Shown: one piece after another, positions 61,065 through 64,000 of the stretch
Numbering within the stretch: position 1 is the stretch's first letter
Layout: each line of letters starts with the position of its first letter
Assembly (NCBI GenBank): GCA_963668245.2
Contig: OY764195.2
Location: forward strand, 2,108,001 to 2,172,000
Source of the DNA: Anoxybacterium sp963668245
Lineage (GTDB): Bacteria; Bacillota; Clostridia; Peptostreptococcales; Anaerovoracaceae
DNA length: 64,000 nt
Direction of reading: 5' to 3'
Position numbers and translations under genes: made by a program
The notes under the pieces: generated by a model
Told to the model about the DNA's origin: nothing
The model's database searches: none
The model's input: the letters and a program-made list of their open reading frames with translations, nothing else

Positions 61065-61595
61065 TTAATCATCACTTTCTATTTGTGCTCGATATATCAT
61101 TTCTTTTATTTCGTTTCTATTTTCATTGATGGTTCCATTTATCTTCTCAAATGTATTTTGAAGATTGGAAAACATATCTTGAAAATAAATTGCATTTAGT
61201 TGATCCATTTTGTCTTGAAAGTTGTATAAAATACTATCGATATAATCAAATGTACTCATCTTTAACGCTTTTACATTTGCTTCTGCAACTCGAACAATTT
61301 CATCTGCTCTCATTTTTGCTTTTACCGTAATATCATCATTCTCAATCAACGCTTCCGCTTGAATCTTTGCATCTTTTAAGATTGTTTCGTATTCTCGTTT
61401 TGCTTCTTCTAGAATTCTTTGTCTTTCGTCTTTAATCCACTGAGCTTGTTGAATTTCATCTGGAAGCTCTACTCTTATTTCTTTGACAATCTCTAAAATT
61501 TCTTCTGCATCTACTAATATTTTCCCTGTAAGTGGGAATCCCGAACTTGTATCGACTATTTCCTCAATTTCATCTAATAGCTCTAAAACCTTCAT
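61065..61595 (-). CDS. Coiled-coil protein of unknown function (clostridial 'ATPase' family)
   Basis: A 176-residue soluble, strongly helical protein with long charged coiled coils (about residues 35-100 and 125-172). It has no Walker motif. Related clostridial genes next to coaD are often labelled ATPase or V-type ATPase subunit only because of coiled-coil resemblance; that name is not supported here. GGGGAGGAA precedes the ATG. It starts 17 bp after coaD and ends before a terminator, so it is the last gene of the rsmD-coaD unit. Confidence 0.82.
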   Translation of the reverse strand: MKVLELLDEIEEIVDTSSGFPLTGKILVDAEEILEIVKEIRVELPDEIQQAQWIKDERQRILEEAKREYETILKDAKIQAEALIENDDITVKAKMRADEIVRVAEANVKALKMSTFDYIDSILYNFQDKMDQLNAIYFQDMFSNLQNTFEKINGTINENRNEIKEMIYRAQIESDD

Positions 61596-61612
61596 CGAGT
61601 GATTTCCTCCCC

Positions 61613-62098
61613 TTATTTTTTACATCTTAGTTCCATGTATTCCAATACCTTGTCCGGTACTAGTCCACGAATATCTCCATCTAACGTGAAAACTTCCTTG
61701 ACAATACTTGAACTTACAAAGGAATAATCAGGACAAGTCATTAAAAAAATTGTTTCTACATCGTCACTATATAGTCTAGCATTCATTTGAGCCATTTGTA
61801 TCTCATATTCAAAGTCCATTGTAGCACGCAAGCCTCGAACAACTACATCAATGTGATTCGATTTTACATAATCAGCAAGCAACCCACTGAAATGATCTAC
61901 AGAAATATTTGGAATATGTTCTGTTGCTTTTCGAATCATATCCTCACGCTCTTCAACAGAAAAGAAAGGTTTTTTTGAATGGTTTTCAATAACTCCAACG
62001 ATTAACTGATCCCCTAACTTCGCTGCTCTATTCATCAAATCTAAATGTCCATTTGTAATTGGGTCGAAAGAACCAGCGTATAATACTCGTTTAATCAT
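61613..62098 (-). CDS. coaD: Phosphopantetheine adenylyltransferase
   Basis: CoaD makes dephospho-CoA, the fourth step of coenzyme A synthesis. The 161-residue protein has YAGSFDPITNGHLDLMNRAA (HxGH-type motif TNGH) near 7-26, VVRGLRATMDFEYEIQMAQMN and the SSSIVKEV phosphate-binding motif. It overlaps rsmD by 8 bp, as in many bacteria. Confidence 0.97.
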   Translation of the reverse strand: MIKRVLYAGSFDPITNGHLDLMNRAAKLGDQLIVGVIENHSKKPFFSVEEREDMIRKATEHIPNISVDHFSGLLADYVKSNHIDVVVRGLRATMDFEYEIQMAQMNARLYSDDVETIFLMTCPDYSFVSSSIVKEVFTLDGDIRGLVPDKVLEYMELRCKK

Positions 62099-62654
62099 TT
62101 GTTATTTCCTCCGTATTTAAGCCATATATGCTAATGATAATCGTTCCATATTGCTTTTCTTTTATCTTACTGTATTGTGCAATTTGGTCTGGAAGAATTT
62201 CATCTTTTCCATGCTCCGCAACAATTACTCCATCCTCAGATAAAAGATTTTGCATGGCAATTGCATGAATACATTTCAGTAAAAGACCTCCGTGGTATGG
62301 TGGATCCAGCAATATGATATCTGCTTTTTCTTTCATTCTCTTTAATACAAAATCATAATCTCCTAAGATTGCAATGGAACGTTCTTCTTGCTTGCAATAG
62401 GCAATGTTTTGTTTTGTTAATTGCAGGCTGTCTTTAGAACGATCACTAAAATAGCATTTGGTTGCGCCTCTACTTAGTGCTTCTAGACCTAAATTTCCAG
62501 TTCCAGAAAATAAATCTATGATTACGGCATCCTCTAAATATGCTGCAATCATGCTAAAGATAGATTCTTTCACCTGATCTGTAGTTGGTCTGATCTTATT
62601 GTCCTTTGGTGTAAATAATCTCCTACCTTTAAAATCCCCAGCAATAATCCGCAA
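62091..62654 (-). CDS. rsmD: 16S rRNA (guanine(966)-N(2))-methyltransferase RsmD
   Basis: A 187-residue rRNA methyltransferase. The AdoMet motif DLFSGTGNLGLEALSRGA near 46-63 and the catalytic DPPY (ILLDPPYHGG) near 118 are present; the family start RIIAGDFKGRRLFTP is intact. The start codon is TTG at 62654, fixed by AAGGAGG 9 bp upstream; no ATG is available before the conserved start. It is followed directly by coaD. Confidence 0.95.
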   Translation of the reverse strand: MRIIAGDFKGRRLFTPKDNKIRPTTDQVKESIFSMIAAYLEDAVIIDLFSGTGNLGLEALSRGATKCYFSDRSKDSLQLTKQNIAYCKQEERSIAILGDYDFVLKRMKEKADIILLDPPYHGGLLLKCIHAIAMQNLLSEDGVIVAEHGKDEILPDQIAQYSKIKEKQYGTIIISIYGLNTEEITND

Positions 62655-62716
62655 TTTTATGCCTCCTTTATCAGTTTTATTTTACCATATGGTATTAAAA
62701 AAGCAAATGTTTGTTT

Positions 62717-64000
62717 CTAAAGGTTTAGTGCTGTTACATGACGAAAAATCCTGTCGATCTGATAGGACAATTCGATGTGCTCAGGTTGCTCCATAAGAAA
62801 GTCATTTTTTAAAACATTTTCTGCTTCTTCTTTAACCACTTGAAGTATTTTAATGTGTTTTACCAAATCTGCAAGTTTTAATTCAGGCAATCCATGTTGT
62901 CTTGTACCAAAAAATTCACCTGGCCCTCTAAGTTCTAAATCTTTTTCAGCAATTACAAATCCATCATTGGTAGATTTCATGATTTCCGCTCTCTGCTTCG
63001 CTACAGCAGAATTACCATCCGTGATTAATACACAATATGATTGTTCTTCTCCACGACCAACTCTGCCTCGAAGTTGATGAAGTTGTGCAAGACCAAATCT
63101 TTCCGCATTTTCTATCATCATGATTGTTGCATTTGGGACATTGATCCCAACTTCAATTACAACTGTTGAAATCAATATTTGAATTTCACCATGGTAGAAT
63201 TCTTCCATAATTCGGTCTTTTTCCGGCTGCTTCATAGCTCCGTGGAGAAAAGCGACCTGAAATTCACAAAACTGATCTTTTAACTCCTCATAAAGACCAA
63301 GAGCTGACCTTGCATCTAGGTTTTCAGAATCCTCAATCAGGGGTGCAACCACGTAGGCTTGTCTGCCTTTTGCAACTTCTCGACGAACAAATTCATAAGA
63401 GGCAGTTCTTCCTTCAGCTTTCACCGTTCTGGTGATGATTTCTTGCCTACCGGGAGGCATTTCATCAATAATCGAAATATCTAAATCTCCATACAAGATG
63501 ACAGCTAGGGTACGGGGAATTGGTGTGGCAGTCATTACAAGTATATCAGGGTTGTTTCCTTTTTTTGACAACACAGCTCTTTGATTTACACCAAAGCGAT
63601 GTTGTTCGTCAGTGATAACAAGACCCAGATTGGAAAATACCACATTTGGTTGTATCACTGCATGAGTGCCAATAACAACTTGAACACTTCCATCTTGTAT
63701 TTTAGAAAGTACTTCACGTTTTTCTTTAGCTGTTAGACTACCGGATAAAAAACCAGTTTCTATTCCATGTTGGAAAAATTGAGTTTTAAGCCCTTCGTAG
63801 TGCTGTCTGGCAAGAAGCTCTGTAGGTGCCATCAAAACCGCCTGATAACCGCTTTTTACAGCTTTAAAAAGGGCAGCAGCAGCTACTACTGTTTTACCGG
63901 AACCAACATCACCTTGAACTAAGCGATTCATCACAATCGAGGACTCCATATCACGATTGATTTCTGCCAAAACGCGACGCTGAGCATGGGTCAAAGGATA
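62717..64000 (-). CDS. recG: ATP-dependent DNA helicase RecG (5' end outside window)
   Basis: RecG reverses stalled replication forks and migrates Holliday junctions. About 428 C-terminal codons are in the window; the wedge domain lies beyond the right edge. Visible motifs are Walker A GDVGSGKTVVA, the DEQH box in ITDEQHRFGVNQ, TATPIPRTLA, QLHQLRGRVGRG (motif VI) and the TRQHGLPELKLAD end typical of RecG. The frame runs to the window edge with no start site. It precedes rsmD by 62 bp. Confidence 0.97.
   Translation of the reverse strand, partial: YPLTHAQRRVLAEINRDMESSIVMNRLVQGDVGSGKTVVAAAALFKAVKSGYQAVLMAPTELLARQHYEGLKTQFFQHGIETGFLSGSLTAKEKREVLSKIQDGSVQVVIGTHAVIQPNVVFSNLGLVITDEQHRFGVNQRAVLSKKGNNPDILVMTATPIPRTLAVILYGDLDISIIDEMPPGRQEIITRTVKAEGRTASYEFVRREVAKGRQAYVVAPLIEDSENLDARSALGLYEELKDQFCEFQVAFLHGAMKQPEKDRIMEEFYHGEIQILISTVVIEVGINVPNATIMMIENAERFGLAQLHQLRGRVGRGEEQSYCVLITDGNSAVAKQRAEIMKSTNDGFVIAEKDLELRGPGEFFGTRQHGLPELKLADLVKHIKILQVVKEEAENVLKNDFLMEQPEHIELSYQIDRIFRHVTALNL

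Noticed and set aside
61065..61595. Naming the coiled-coil protein an ATPase or ATP synthase subunit
   Set aside because: There is no nucleotide-binding motif and no membrane segment; the label comes from coiled-coil resemblance only.
1..64000. CRISPR arrays, tRNA or rRNA genes, insertion sequences, prophage
   Set aside because: No regularly spaced repeats, no T-loop type sequences, no transposase or phage structural genes were found by reading both strands.

Overview
This window looks like chromosomal DNA of a low-GC, anaerobic, motile Gram-positive bacterium of the class Clostridia (Bacillota). The evidence is the low-GC coding style with strong AGGAGG ribosome binding sites, Bacillota-type families (IreB, DUF896/YnzC, BlaI/BlaR, XerS-like recombinase, an L21 leader), a clostridial aldo/keto reductase-ferredoxin fusion, an ISC-type iron-sulfur pair, acetate kinase, and two large chemoreceptors. 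No rRNA, tRNA, CRISPR array, insertion sequence or phage structural gene was seen. Genus cannot be fixed from the sequence alone.

Layout. Positions 1-25.5 kb are transcribed rightward: the 3' part of mutS, a nitroreductase, a SWIM/SNF2 helicase, an unknown two-gene membrane module, then an accessory island (broken NUDIX gene, PLD/DUF3427 helicase, AlbA_2-type regulator, truncated DNA methyltransferase, broken DpnI-family endonuclease). The right part of that island is bracketed by a perfect 39-bp direct repeat (10983-11021 and 14299-14337). Housekeeping content resumes with ydbC, an HD hydrolase, mutL, miaA, an XerS-like recombinase and a methionine gamma-lyase-like gene, followed by a VTT membrane protein, a BlaI/BlaR pair, an SOS-controlled LysM protein and a DUF1848 gene. 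mutS and mutL are thus separated by 13.8 kb of variable DNA.

From 25.6 kb to the right end almost everything is transcribed leftward: methyltransferase, two tandem multi-HAMP chemoreceptors, ruvX-ireB-alaS with a diguanylate cyclase upstream, nifU/nifS-type iron-sulfur genes, DUF896, a ComEA-like protein, the TIGR03936/TIGR03960 pair, an HD protein, obgE-rpmA-rplU, recA, cinA-pgsA-rimO-ftsK, rpmF, ackA, tmcAL, a coiled-coil gene, coaD, rsmD and the 3' part of recG. Rightward exceptions are the aldo/keto reductase, an XRE/S24-like regulator and asd-dapB.

How it works together. DNA maintenance dominates: mismatch repair (MutS, MutL), recombination and fork rescue (RecA, RecG, RuvX, XerS, FtsK) and an SOS circuit in which identical LexA boxes precede recA and the LysM division-inhibitor-like gene. 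Translation genes (alaS, rplU, rpmA, rpmF, rimO, obgE, miaA, tmcAL, rsmD) form the other large group. The most notable observations are the decaying restriction island with its flanking repeat, an L27 protein without the N-terminal extension usual in Bacillota together with absence of the Prp protease gene, an L21 protein with a long lysine/alanine tail, and an S24-like regulator whose catalytic lysine position is arginine.
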